In this document: positions 6,931 through 15,447 of the stretch, one piece after another
Position numbering within the stretch: the stretch's first letter is position 1
Layout: the number at the start of each line of letters is the position of its first letter
Position numbers and translations under genes: made by a program
NCBI GenBank assembly: GCA_009846685.1
Contig: VWVY01000002.1
Location: 1 to 64,000, forward strand
From: Rhizobiales bacterium SYSU XM002
GTDB lineage: Bacteria > Pseudomonadota > Alphaproteobacteria > Rhizobiales > Beijerinckiaceae
Direction of reading: 5' to 3'
Length of the DNA stretch: 64,000 bases
The notes under the pieces: generated by a model
What the model was told of the DNA's origin: nothing
Database searches by the model: none
What the model saw: only the letters and a program-made list of their open reading frames with translations

Positions 6931-8622
6931 ATGTCGCTTCACACCAACCCCAGCCGCGAGGATTTCGCGGCGCTGCTCGAAGAATCCTTCGCCACGGCTG
7001 ATACCGCCGAAGGCTCCGTGATCACCGGCAAGGTGATTGCGATCGAAAAGGACGTGGCCGTTATCGATATCGGCCTGAAGACCGAAGGCCGTGTGGCCCT
7101 CAAGGAATTCGCCGGCCCGAACCGCGAGTCGACCCTGAAGGTCGGCGATGAGGTCGAGGTCTATCTCGAGCGCGTCGAGAACGCGATGGGCGAAGCGGTC
7201 ATCAGCCGCGACAAGGCCCGCCGCGAGGAGAGCTGGGTCAAGCTCGAGAAGGCCTACGAAGCCAAGGAAAAGGTCTCGGGCACGATCTTCAACCAGGTCA
7301 AGGGCGGCTACACCGTCGATCTCGACGGCGCCGTGGCGTTCCTGCCGCGCAGCCAGGTCGATATCCGCCCGATCCGCGACGTCGGCCCGCTCATGGGCGT
7401 TCCGCAGCCGTTCGAGATCCTCAAGATGGATCGCCGCCGCGGCAACATCGTGGTTTCGCGCCGCACGGTTCTCGAAGAGACCCGCGCCGGCCAGCGTCAG
7501 GAACTGGTCTCGAACCTCGAGGAAGGCCAGATCATCGACGGCGTGGTCAAGAACATCACCGATTACGGTGCGTTCGTTGATCTCGGCGGCATCGACGGCC
7601 TGCTGCACGTGACCGACATCGCCTGGCGCCGCGTCAACCACCCGACCGAGGTGCTCACCGTCGGCCAGACCGTCAAGGTCAAGATCATCAAGATCAACCA
7701 GGACACCCACCGCATCTCGCTTGGCATGAAGCAGCTCCAGGGCAACCCCTGGGAGGGCATCGAGGCCAAGTATCCGATCGAGGGCAAGTTCACCGGCCGC
7801 GTCACGAACATCACCGATTACGGTGCCTTCGTCGAGCTGGAGCCGGGCATCGAGGGCCTGATCCACGTGTCGGAAATGTCCTGGACGAAGAAGAACGTCC
7901 ACCCGGGCAAGATCCTCTCGACTTCGCAGGAAGTCGAGGTTCAGATTCTCGAGGTCGATCCGGCCAAGCGCCGTATCTCGCTCGGCCTCAAGCAGACACT
8001 GAACAATCCGTGGGAAGCCTTCGTCGACCGTCACCCGATCGGCTCGACCGTCGAGGGCGAGGTCAAGAACAAGACCGAGTTCGGCCTGTTCATCGGCCTC
8101 GAAGGCGATGTCGACGGCATGGTTCACCTGTCGGATCTCGACTGGAACCGTCCGGGCGAACAGGTCATCGACGAGTTCAAGAAGGGCGACATGGTCAAGG
8201 CCGTGGTGCTCGACGTCGATATCGAGAAGGAGCGCATCTCGCTCGGCATCAAGCAGGTTGGCTCGGATCCGTTCGCGGCCGCCGGCGACGATATCCGCAA
8301 GGGTGGCGTCGTGACCTGCGAAGTGCTCGAGGTGAAGGATGGCGGTCTCGAAGTGAAGATCGTCGGCTCGGATCTCTCGACCTTCGTCAAGCGCTCGGAG
8401 CTTGCCCGTGATCGCGGCGATCAGCGTCCGGACCGTTTCGCCGCTGGCGAGAAGTTCGACGCCCGCGTGATCCTGTTCGACAAGAAGGCCCGCAAGGTCC
8501 AGGTGTCGATCAAGGCGCTCGAAATGGCCGAAGAGAAGGAAGCGATGGCGCAGTACGGTTCGGCCGACTCCGGCGCGACCCTCGGCGACATCCTCGGCGC
8601 TGCCCTCAAGAAGGGCAAGTGA
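6931..8622 (+). CDS. rpsA: 30S ribosomal protein S1
   Basis: Ribosomal protein S1 binds mRNA and promotes initiation on structured or weakly led messages. The 563-residue protein contains six S1-type OB repeats. The clearest are ITDYGAFVDLGGIDGLLHVTDI, ITDYGAFVELEPGIEGLIHVSEM and KTEFGLFIGLEGDVDGMVHLSDL-type cores in the middle and C-terminal half. Length and repeat number are normal for alphaproteobacteria. ATG 6931 has GGAG six bases upstream. A long open frame extends upstream, but the protein family starts at MSLHTNPSREDF-like sequences. It is followed by a strong terminator. Confidence 0.97.
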   Translation: MSLHTNPSREDFAALLEESFATADTAEGSVITGKVIAIEKDVAVIDIGLKTEGRVALKEFAGPNRESTLKVGDEVEVYLERVENAMGEAVISRDKARREESWVKLEKAYEAKEKVSGTIFNQVKGGYTVDLDGAVAFLPRSQVDIRPIRDVGPLMGVPQPFEILKMDRRRGNIVVSRRTVLEETRAGQRQELVSNLEEGQIIDGVVKNITDYGAFVDLGGIDGLLHVTDIAWRRVNHPTEVLTVGQTVKVKIIKINQDTHRISLGMKQLQGNPWEGIEAKYPIEGKFTGRVTNITDYGAFVELEPGIEGLIHVSEMSWTKKNVHPGKILSTSQEVEVQILEVDPAKRRISLGLKQTLNNPWEAFVDRHPIGSTVEGEVKNKTEFGLFIGLEGDVDGMVHLSDLDWNRPGEQVIDEFKKGDMVKAVVLDVDIEKERISLGIKQVGSDPFAAAGDDIRKGGVVTCEVLEVKDGGLEVKIVGSDLSTFVKRSELARDRGDQRPDRFAAGEKFDARVILFDKKARKVQVSIKALEMAEEKEAMAQYGSADSGATLGDILGAALKKGK

Positions 8623-8677
8623 GTCAAGTCGCGCACGACGGCTGGGGCTGCCCCTGCCGTCCGTAAACTCGAACGAT

Positions 8678-8707
8678 CAAACCGGCGGGGTGACCCGCCG
8701 GTTTTTT
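8678..8707 (+). terminator. Rho-independent terminator of rpsA
   Basis: ACCGGCGGG (8681-8689) and CCCGCCGGT (8694-8702) form a 9-bp perfect stem around a GTGA loop, extended by flanking A/T pairs. Six T residues (8702-8707) follow. It lies about 56 bp after the rpsA stop. Confidence 0.9.
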
Positions 8708-8773
8708 GTTGCGATTGCGGCTGGCGCCGCGCCACGCTATTTCCATTATCACTCTGAATCGCTGGGGCTTAAC

Positions 8774-9019
8774 ATGAACCCGATGCTCGTGAGACTGTTG
8801 ATGCTTGCTGGGCTCATGGCCTCGGCGGCCGCCGGGGCGACCGAGCGCAAGCGTGGAGACAGCCTCGGTCTGGAAAAACCGAGACCGCCGGTTGTCGAGC
8901 GCGCGACGTCGTGCCGCGATTACGGTCCCGGGTTTCAGGCGGTTGCCGGCACAAGCTCCTGCATCAAGGTTTTCGGTGCGGTGCGGACAGAAATCGGCGG
9001 CAGGAGCAAAACACGCTAG
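8774..9019 (+). CDS. Small secreted protein carrying a porin N-terminal motif
   Basis: This 81-residue protein begins with a signal peptide (MNPMLVRLLMLAGLMASAAAGA, likely cut near residue 22). The mature part contains CRDYGPGFQAVAGTSSCIKVFGAVR. That pattern of two cysteines around a YGxGF...GT..C(I/L)K..G.VR core is the N-terminal signature of alphaproteobacterial Porin_2-type porins. The reading frame stops about ten residues later, so no beta-barrel is encoded. It could be a truncated porin, or a genuine stand-alone Cys-bridged periplasmic peptide. It is set between the rpsA terminator and polA, with no clear frameshifted remainder downstream. Confidence 0.6.
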   Translation: MNPMLVRLLMLAGLMASAAAGATERKRGDSLGLEKPRPPVVERATSCRDYGPGFQAVAGTSSCIKVFGAVRTEIGGRSKTR

Positions 9020-9095
9020 GCCGTGAGGCCACTTCGCTGTGGCTCGCGCGAACGGGCGGGCTGACCTTGCCCGTCGCTGGCCCTATAACAACGCG

Positions 9096-12000
9096 ATGAG
9101 CAACGACATCCTGCCTTCCATGCCCGGCCCGAGAAAACCCGCAGCGGGCGATCACGTTATCCTCGTCGATGGTTCGTCCTTCGTTTTCCGTGCCTATTTC
9201 CAGTCGATCCGGCAGGATCAGCGCTACAACTATCGCTCCGACCGACTGCCGACCGGCGCGGTGCGCATCTTCGCGACCAAGGTGTTCCAATTCATCCGCG
9301 AGGGTGCGCGCGGGAAGAAGGCGACGCACCTCGCGATGATCTTCGACAAGAGCGAGGACAGTTTCCGTAAGGCGCTCTACCCGGCCTACAAGGCGAACCG
9401 CTCTGATCCACCGGAAGACCTCGTGCCGCAGTTTCCATTGATGCGCGCGGTTGTCAGGGCCTTCGGCTACGAGCCGGTCGAGATGGCGAAATACGAGGCC
9501 GACGACCTGATCGCGACCTACGCGCGACAGGCGGTCGATCTCGGCGCGGAGGTCACGATCGTCTCCGCGGACAAGGACCTGATGCAGCTCATCGAACCCG
9601 GCGTCGTGATGTACGACCCGGCCTCCGGCGAGCGCGACGAGCGGCTGATCGGCGAAGCGGAAGTGCGCGGTTATTTCGGTGTGCCGCCAGCGAAGGTCGT
9701 CGATGTCCAGTCGCTAGCCGGCGATTCGACCGACAATATCCCCGGCGCCGCCGGCATCGGCATCAAGACGGCGGCGCAGTTGATCGAGGAATATGGCGAT
9801 CTCGAAACCCTGCTCGCCCGCGCCTCGGAGATCAAGCAACCCAAGCGCCGAGAGACGCTGACCGATCCGGAGAGCGTTGCGCGTATCCGCGTCTCGAAGG
9901 AACTGGTCACGCTCGTCCGCGATGTGCCGGTCGAATGCCCGCTCGAAAAGCTCGTCGCGCATCCGCCCAAAGGCGAAACGGCGGTCGCTTTCCTCAAGGC
10001 GATGGAATTCACGACGCTGACGAAGCGCGTCGCGGACGAATACAAGGCCGATGTCGACAAGATCGAGCCCGATCCGGCCTACGCCAAGGGCAATTACCCC
10101 AAGGGAAGCGGTTCGGACGCGAACGGTGGGACCGCTGTGGCAACGCCGCCTGCCGGGACACCGGCGCAGACGCCTGCCGCGTCGCCGGAAGGCGGTGTCG
10201 CGACCGGGCCTGCCGCGCTGGCGGCGAGCCGTCTCGATGCGCTTCGCAAGCTACCGGTGAAATTCGAGGCTTACGAGACGGTCCGCGATCTGGCTTCGCT
10301 CAACCGTTGGATTGAAGCGGCGCGGGCGAAGGGTATCGTCGCCTTCGATACCGAGACCACCTCGCTCGATCCGCTACAGGCTGATCTTGTCGGCGTCTCG
10401 CTTTCGACGGAGGCAGGAAACGGCGCCTATGTCCCGCTCCAGCATCGGACCGGGGAAGGGTTGTTTGATTCGGGGCTGGTGCCGGATCAGATTCCGCTTC
10501 GTGCTGCTCTTGCAGCGCTCAAGCCGCTGCTGGAAGACGAAGCCGTCCTCAAGGTCGGCCAGAACATCAAATACGACCTCAACGTGATGCGTCAGCACGG
10601 CGTCGATATCCGCCCGATCGACGATACCATGCTGATCTCCTACGTGCTCGACGCCGGGCGCAATGGTCACGGCATGGATGAGCTGTCGAGCGTCCACCTG
10701 CACCACAAACCGATCCCGTTCTCGGAGGTCGCGGGCAAGGGCAAGGCGATGATCACCTTTGACAAGGTCGAGATCGACAAGGCCGCCGCTTATGCCGCGG
10801 AGGACGCCGACATCACGTTGCGCCTCTGGCAGGCGTTGAAGCCGCGCCTTGCCGCCGAGAGCATGACGCAGGTCTACGAGAGCCTCGAACGCGGGATGCC
10901 TGATTGCTTGGCAAGGATGGAAGCGCGTGGCATCGCCATCGACCGGCAGATACTCTCGCGTCTCTCGGGCGAATTCGCGCAGGGCATGGCCCGGCTCGAA
11001 AGCGAGATCCATGCGCTTGCCGGCGAGACCTTCAATCTCGGCTCGCCCAAGCAGTTGGGCGATCTCCTCTTCGGCAAGATGCAACTTCCCGGCGGCAAGA
11101 AGACGCCGACCGGTGCCTGGGCGACGGGCGCGGATGTGCTCGAGGACCTTGCAGGGCAGGGCCATGAACTCCCCGCGCGTCTGCTTGACTGGCGGCAGAT
11201 GCAGAAGCTGAAATCGACCTATACCGACGCGCTGCCCTCCTACGTCAATCCGAAGACGAAGCGCGTCCATACCTCGTTCTCGCTCGCCTCGACGACGACC
11301 GGCCGGTTGGCTTCCACGGAGCCCAACATCCAGAACATCCCCGTGCGCAACGAGATGGGGCGGAAGATCCGCACCGCCTTCGTCGCCGAGCCGGGCAAGC
11401 TGCTGATCTCGGCGGATTACAGCCAGATCGAGCTGCGCATCCTCGCGCACGTCGCGGATATTCCGCAGCTTCGCAAGGCGTTTGCGGAAGGCATCGACAT
11501 TCACGCGATGACTGCAAGCGAGATGTTCAACGTTCCGCTTGCCGAGATGACGGGTGAGATCCGCCGCCGCGCGAAGGCGATCAACTTCGGCATTATCTAC
11601 GGCATTTCCGCCTTCGGGCTCGCGAACCAGCTCTCGATCCCACGCGAGGAGGCGGGGGCCTACATCAAGAAGTATTTCGAGCGCTTCCCCGGCATCCGCG
11701 ACTACATGGACGCGATGAAGGCCAAGGTGCGGGCAGACGGCTATGTCGAAACCATCTTCGGCCGCAAGGCGCATTTTCCCGGTATCACCTCGAAGAACCC
11801 GTCCGAACGGGCGTTCGTTGAACGGGCGGCGATCAACGCACCAATCCAGGGTTCGGCGGCGGACATCATCCGCCGTGCGATGATGCGGATCGACGCGGCG
11901 TTGGAGGCGGCCGGCTCGCCGGCGCAGATGCTGCTTCAGGTGCACGACGAACTCGTGTTCGAGGTGCCGGAAGCCGCAGCCGAGGCGGCTATCCCCGTTA

Positions 12001-12101
12001 TCGTCAAGGTAATGGAGGAAGCACCGCATCCGCTGATGCAGCTCAAGGTGCCGCTCAAGGTCGATGCTCGCGCGGCGAAGAATTGGGACGAGGCGCACTA
12101 G
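9096..12101 (+). CDS. polA: DNA polymerase I
   Basis: DNA polymerase I removes RNA primers and fills gaps in replication and repair. The 1001-residue protein has all three domains. The N-terminal 5' nuclease spans about 1-310 (LVDGSSFVFRAYF, ADDLIATYA, GDSTDNIPGAAGIGIKTA). The 3'-5' exonuclease spans about 400-600, with motif I FDTET and Asp418/Glu420 intact, so proofreading is expected. The polymerase domain has motif A DYSQIELR (Asp774) and motif C HDELVF (Asp951). A Pro/Ala-rich linker near residues 345-370 separates the nuclease. ATG 9096 has no strong Shine-Dalgarno. Confidence 0.97.
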   Translation: MSNDILPSMPGPRKPAAGDHVILVDGSSFVFRAYFQSIRQDQRYNYRSDRLPTGAVRIFATKVFQFIREGARGKKATHLAMIFDKSEDSFRKALYPAYKANRSDPPEDLVPQFPLMRAVVRAFGYEPVEMAKYEADDLIATYARQAVDLGAEVTIVSADKDLMQLIEPGVVMYDPASGERDERLIGEAEVRGYFGVPPAKVVDVQSLAGDSTDNIPGAAGIGIKTAAQLIEEYGDLETLLARASEIKQPKRRETLTDPESVARIRVSKELVTLVRDVPVECPLEKLVAHPPKGETAVAFLKAMEFTTLTKRVADEYKADVDKIEPDPAYAKGNYPKGSGSDANGGTAVATPPAGTPAQTPAASPEGGVATGPAALAASRLDALRKLPVKFEAYETVRDLASLNRWIEAARAKGIVAFDTETTSLDPLQADLVGVSLSTEAGNGAYVPLQHRTGEGLFDSGLVPDQIPLRAALAALKPLLEDEAVLKVGQNIKYDLNVMRQHGVDIRPIDDTMLISYVLDAGRNGHGMDELSSVHLHHKPIPFSEVAGKGKAMITFDKVEIDKAAAYAAEDADITLRLWQALKPRLAAESMTQVYESLERGMPDCLARMEARGIAIDRQILSRLSGEFAQGMARLESEIHALAGETFNLGSPKQLGDLLFGKMQLPGGKKTPTGAWATGADVLEDLAGQGHELPARLLDWRQMQKLKSTYTDALPSYVNPKTKRVHTSFSLASTTTGRLASTEPNIQNIPVRNEMGRKIRTAFVAEPGKLLISADYSQIELRILAHVADIPQLRKAFAEGIDIHAMTASEMFNVPLAEMTGEIRRRAKAINFGIIYGISAFGLANQLSIPREEAGAYIKKYFERFPGIRDYMDAMKAKVRADGYVETIFGRKAHFPGITSKNPSERAFVERAAINAPIQGSAADIIRRAMMRIDAALEAAGSPAQMLLQVHDELVFEVPEAAAEAAIPVIVKVMEEAPHPLMQLKVPLKVDARAAKNWDEAH

Positions 12102-12159
12102 CGCCTCGAATCCCTCAGGCAACTTGGCGCATTAGCACCCCGCTCAGTTCTGGGGACGA

Positions 12160-12843
12160 TTACGCCACGCTCTTGAGGTGCTTGAACATCACCTTGCGCG
12201 CTTCGTCGTCCATCTCGGTCTTCCAGGTGAAGCGATCCTTGAGCGCCTTGGCGCGGGCCGTCGCCGGGCGGGCCTCGATCTCGTCATGGAGCCGCTTGAG
12301 GTTCGGCAGCTTGGTCCAGGCCTCCTCACCGAGGATGAACGGAATCATCCGTGCCCAGCCCCAGACGTCCATGTCGACGATGGTGTAGGTGTCGCCCACC
12401 ATGTAACGGCGGTTGGCGAGATGACCGTCGAGCACGGTGTAGTGGCGCATCGCCTCGTATTGGTACCGATCGTTCGCATAGGGCACCTTTTCCGGCGCGA
12501 AATGCTTGAAATGGACGGCCTGCCCCGAGAACGGGCCGACGCCCGTGGCGACGAACATCAGCCACGAGAGCAGCGCGGCGCGATTGGCCTCTCCCGGCGG
12601 CGGCAGGAACTTGCCGGTCTTCTCGGCGAGGAAGAGTAGGATCGCGTTTGAATCGAAAACGGTGACGTCGCCATCGACAATGGCTGGCACCTTGCCGTTC
12701 GGATTGACCTTGAGGAATTCGGCCGAGAACTGGTCGCCCTTGCGCGTGTCGATGGGCATTGGCTCGAAGGCAAGGCCGGCCTCTTCGAGGAACAGCGCGA
12801 TCTTGGTGGGGTTGGGCGATCCGTTGAAATAGAACTTGAGCAC
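12160..12843 (-). CDS. Glutathione S-transferase family protein
   Basis: This 227-residue cytosolic protein has a thioredoxin-like N-terminal domain (LKFYFNGSPNPTKIALFLEE, NPNGKVPAIVDGD, VFDSNAILLFLAEKTG, the glutathione-binding VPA cis-Pro and the D/E-S pair). An all-helical GST C-domain follows from about residue 85. The catalytic residue is probably the Ser/Asn of the SPNP loop, as in YfcG/Ure2p-like or nu-class GSTs. GTG 12843 is chosen because AAGGAG stands exactly six bases upstream; the longer frame begins before that site. The substrate is unknown. It is convergent with polA. Confidence 0.9.
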   Translation of the reverse strand: MLKFYFNGSPNPTKIALFLEEAGLAFEPMPIDTRKGDQFSAEFLKVNPNGKVPAIVDGDVTVFDSNAILLFLAEKTGKFLPPPGEANRAALLSWLMFVATGVGPFSGQAVHFKHFAPEKVPYANDRYQYEAMRHYTVLDGHLANRRYMVGDTYTIVDMDVWGWARMIPFILGEEAWTKLPNLKRLHDEIEARPATARAKALKDRFTWKTEMDDEARKVMFKHLKSVA

Positions 12844-12960
12844 GTCGAACTCCTTGGGTGCCGGTTGTGCGCTTTGCGCAGAATGGCCCAAGGCTAGTTT
12901 CCGTCTCCGCGCTCCGCAATCGCACTGCGGGTCTGCTCATCAGATCGTGATCGGGTGTTC

Positions 12961-13740
12961 TCAGCCGCAATCGGGCCTGAAATCCATCACCCTGGGCGGG
13001 CCATGTCGATCCGCCACCAGCATGGTGCCCTGCGCGAGCGCATTCCAGTCGCCCCGGCTTTCGTCGAGCGGTTCCGAGACGACATGTAGGCCGTTGTTGT
13101 CATGCCGCCAGTAGAGGGTCGGCGCCTTGTCGTCGCAGGCCCAGCGGAAAGCGTGGAGTGTATCGCCGTTAGTGAAGGCCGCGGCGAAGCGCAGGGCTTC
13201 GGCGATGTCTGCCTTCTTTGTCATCTGGCGGATGTCGCTGAGCACAGCGCCGAAAGCAGCCCCTGCATCACGCATCGCACCGCGCCCGATGGCGGCGAGA
13301 AAGATCGCCTCGGAATCAGTGGTGCCCTGCCGGTTCTCGTAAAGCGAATCCGGGATCATCGCCTCGATCTGCCGACGGACGAAAGCGTAGCCGCCGATCT
13401 GGCCATTGTGCATGAAGAGGCTGGTGCCGTGGCTGAAGGGGTGGCAATTGGCGCGTGCTGTCGCGGTGCCGGTTGCGGCGCGGACATGCGCGAAAAACAG
13501 TGGTGAACGCACTTGCGCGCAGATCGAGAGCAGGTTCTCGTCCGACCAAGCCGGACGAAGATCGCGGTAGATGCCTGGTTCCGGCCGCTCGCCATACCAG
13601 CCGAGCCCGAAACCGTCACCATTGGTGGAGGTCTTTGCTTCCGTCGCCTGCATCGACTGATGAATGAGCGAATGGCAGGGCTTGGAGACCACACTCTCAA
13701 GCAGGACAGGCTGGCCTTGATAGGCTAGAAACCGGCACAT
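12961..13740 (-). CDS. Class II glutamine amidotransferase (YafJ-like)
   Basis: This 259-residue protein begins MCRFLAYQG, so Cys2 becomes the N-terminal nucleophile after Met removal, as in class II (Ntn-type) amidotransferases. Supporting motifs are NGDGFGLGWYG, FAHVRAATGT and NCHPFSHGTSLFMHNGQIGGY, which form the glutamine-binding and oxyanion elements. The absence of a fused synthetase domain and the length match YafJ/Gn-AT_II orphan proteins, whose ammonia acceptor is unknown. It stands alone, divergent from the antiporter pair. Confidence 0.9.
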   Translation of the reverse strand: MCRFLAYQGQPVLLESVVSKPCHSLIHQSMQATEAKTSTNGDGFGLGWYGERPEPGIYRDLRPAWSDENLLSICAQVRSPLFFAHVRAATGTATARANCHPFSHGTSLFMHNGQIGGYAFVRRQIEAMIPDSLYENRQGTTDSEAIFLAAIGRGAMRDAGAAFGAVLSDIRQMTKKADIAEALRFAAAFTNGDTLHAFRWACDDKAPTLYWRHDNNGLHVVSEPLDESRGDWNALAQGTMLVADRHGPPRVMDFRPDCG

Positions 13741-13920
13741 GCGGTTTTTCTCTCCGAATTGTCGTGCGTTCGGCGAAGCAATTTCTTCTTTAGTATAGCA
13801 TTACAGAAAATTAATCGGAGATGAAGGCATGCGTGCGGCCTGCCGGAAAAGGTTGTGAAAATCGTCCGGTCCTCTACGTAGAAAGAGATTTGGTTGACAG
13901 CGAGCAGTGAAGGAGAGGGA

Positions 13921-15339
13921 ATGCCGGGGAAAACGGGAATGCGGGCAGGCCTGCTTGTTGTGATGCTGTTGCTGGCCGGTCCGGCATGGGCGGCGGAAGG
14001 CCTCGACGGAAAATCGCTCTCGCTGCTCTGGGTCGTTCCCTTCGCCGGGCTGCTGTTGACGATCGCGACCGGGCCGGTGTTTTTCCCCCGCTTCTGGCAT
14101 CACCATTACGGCAAGCTCGCCGTGTTCTGGGCGGCGATGACCGTGCTGCCGCTCGCCATAGGCATGGGACCGCTCGTCGCCGTTGAGGCGGTTCTCCATG
14201 CGATGCTGCTCGAATACGTGAGCTTCATCGTCCTGCTTTTCGCACTGTTCACGGTTGCCGGCGGCATCCTCGTCTCGGGTAACCTGCACGGAACGCCGGC
14301 GGTCAACACCGGGCTTCTCGCGCTCGGCACCGTTCTTGCGAGCGTCGTCGGCACGACCGGCGCCTCGATGATCCTCATCCGCCCGATCATCCGCGCCAAC
14401 GACGACCGTGCGCACAATGTGCATATCGTGGTGTTCTTTATCCTGCTTGTTTCGAACATCGGTGGTTCGTTGACCCCGCTGGGCGATCCGCCGTTGTTCC
14501 TGGGCTTCCTGCGCGGCGTCGATTTCTTCTGGACAACGAAGGCGCTCGCGTTCGAGACGGCGCTGGCGTCGGGCTTGCTTTTGGCGATCTTCTTCGTTCT
14601 CGACACCTGGCTGCGCAGCAAGGACGATGCAGAGCCCAAAATCCGCGACAAGACGCCGGATCGCGACATAAAGCTCTATGGGCTGCGCAATATCGCGCTG
14701 CTCGGGGCGATCATCGCCGTCATTCTGGCCTCGGCCGCCTGGAAGCCGGGTGTTGCCATCCCGTTTCCCGGTGGCGAACTCGCCCTCCAGAACGTCGTCC
14801 GCGATGTCCTTCTGGTTGGCGTTGCGCTCGTCTCGCTCTGGATCACGCCGGGGCCGGTGCGCGCGGGCAACGAGTTCAACTGGGAGCCGATCCTCGAGGT
14901 CGCCAAGCTCTTCGCCGGTATCTTCATTTGCATGATCCCGGTTCTCGCGATCCTCGGCGCGGGCAAGGCGGGTGCGCTTGGCCCGCTCGTTTCGCTCGTC
15001 ACGCAGGCCGACGGCTCGCCCAATAACGGCGCCTATTTCTGGGTGACGGGTCTCCTCTCGGCCTTCCTCGACAACGCGCCGACCTATCTCGTCTTCTTCC
15101 AGATCGCGGGCGGCGATCCCGCCATCCTGATGACGAGCTTGGCGAAAACGCTCGAAGCGATCTCCGTTGCAGCGGTATTTATGGGCGCGCTCACCTACAT
15201 CGGCAATGCGCCGAACCTGATGGTGGCGGTGATCGCCCGCGACATGGGCGTGAAGATGCCCTCGTTCTTCGGATACATGCTCTGGAGTTTCGGCATCCTC
15301 GGGCCGTTGCTGGTGCTGATCTGGTGGATCGGCTATTGA
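13921..15339 (+). CDS. NhaD/CitM-type sodium:proton antiporter (copy 1)
   Basis: This 472-residue polytopic protein of the ion transporter superfamily exchanges sodium for protons across the inner membrane by family inference. It has an N-terminal signal-like segment (residues about 7-25), then 11-12 hydrophobic spans. The conserved half-repeat motifs SNIGGSLTPLGDPPLFLGFL and FLDNAPTYLVFF are the substrate-path loops of this family. It starts at ATG 13921 with AAGGAG five bases upstream. A close paralogue begins 108 bp downstream in the same direction, and large blocks of the two are nearly identical, so they arose by tandem duplication. Confidence 0.9.
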   Translation: MPGKTGMRAGLLVVMLLLAGPAWAAEGLDGKSLSLLWVVPFAGLLLTIATGPVFFPRFWHHHYGKLAVFWAAMTVLPLAIGMGPLVAVEAVLHAMLLEYVSFIVLLFALFTVAGGILVSGNLHGTPAVNTGLLALGTVLASVVGTTGASMILIRPIIRANDDRAHNVHIVVFFILLVSNIGGSLTPLGDPPLFLGFLRGVDFFWTTKALAFETALASGLLLAIFFVLDTWLRSKDDAEPKIRDKTPDRDIKLYGLRNIALLGAIIAVILASAAWKPGVAIPFPGGELALQNVVRDVLLVGVALVSLWITPGPVRAGNEFNWEPILEVAKLFAGIFICMIPVLAILGAGKAGALGPLVSLVTQADGSPNNGAYFWVTGLLSAFLDNAPTYLVFFQIAGGDPAILMTSLAKTLEAISVAAVFMGALTYIGNAPNLMVAVIARDMGVKMPSFFGYMLWSFGILGPLLVLIWWIGY

Positions 15340-15447
15340 TCCGTCTTTTCCCGAGCTACGGTTGGCGCGCGCCGCTTTTTGCTTGACGCGGCGCCGTCGC
15401 TCCGGTTCCTCTCGCCTCAATAAGAACATGGGGTGAGGGAGTTCCAT

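Noticed and set aside
13890-13920. TTGACA before the first antiporter gene as a -35 box
   Set aside because: It is too close to the start codon to leave room for a -10 and a leader.
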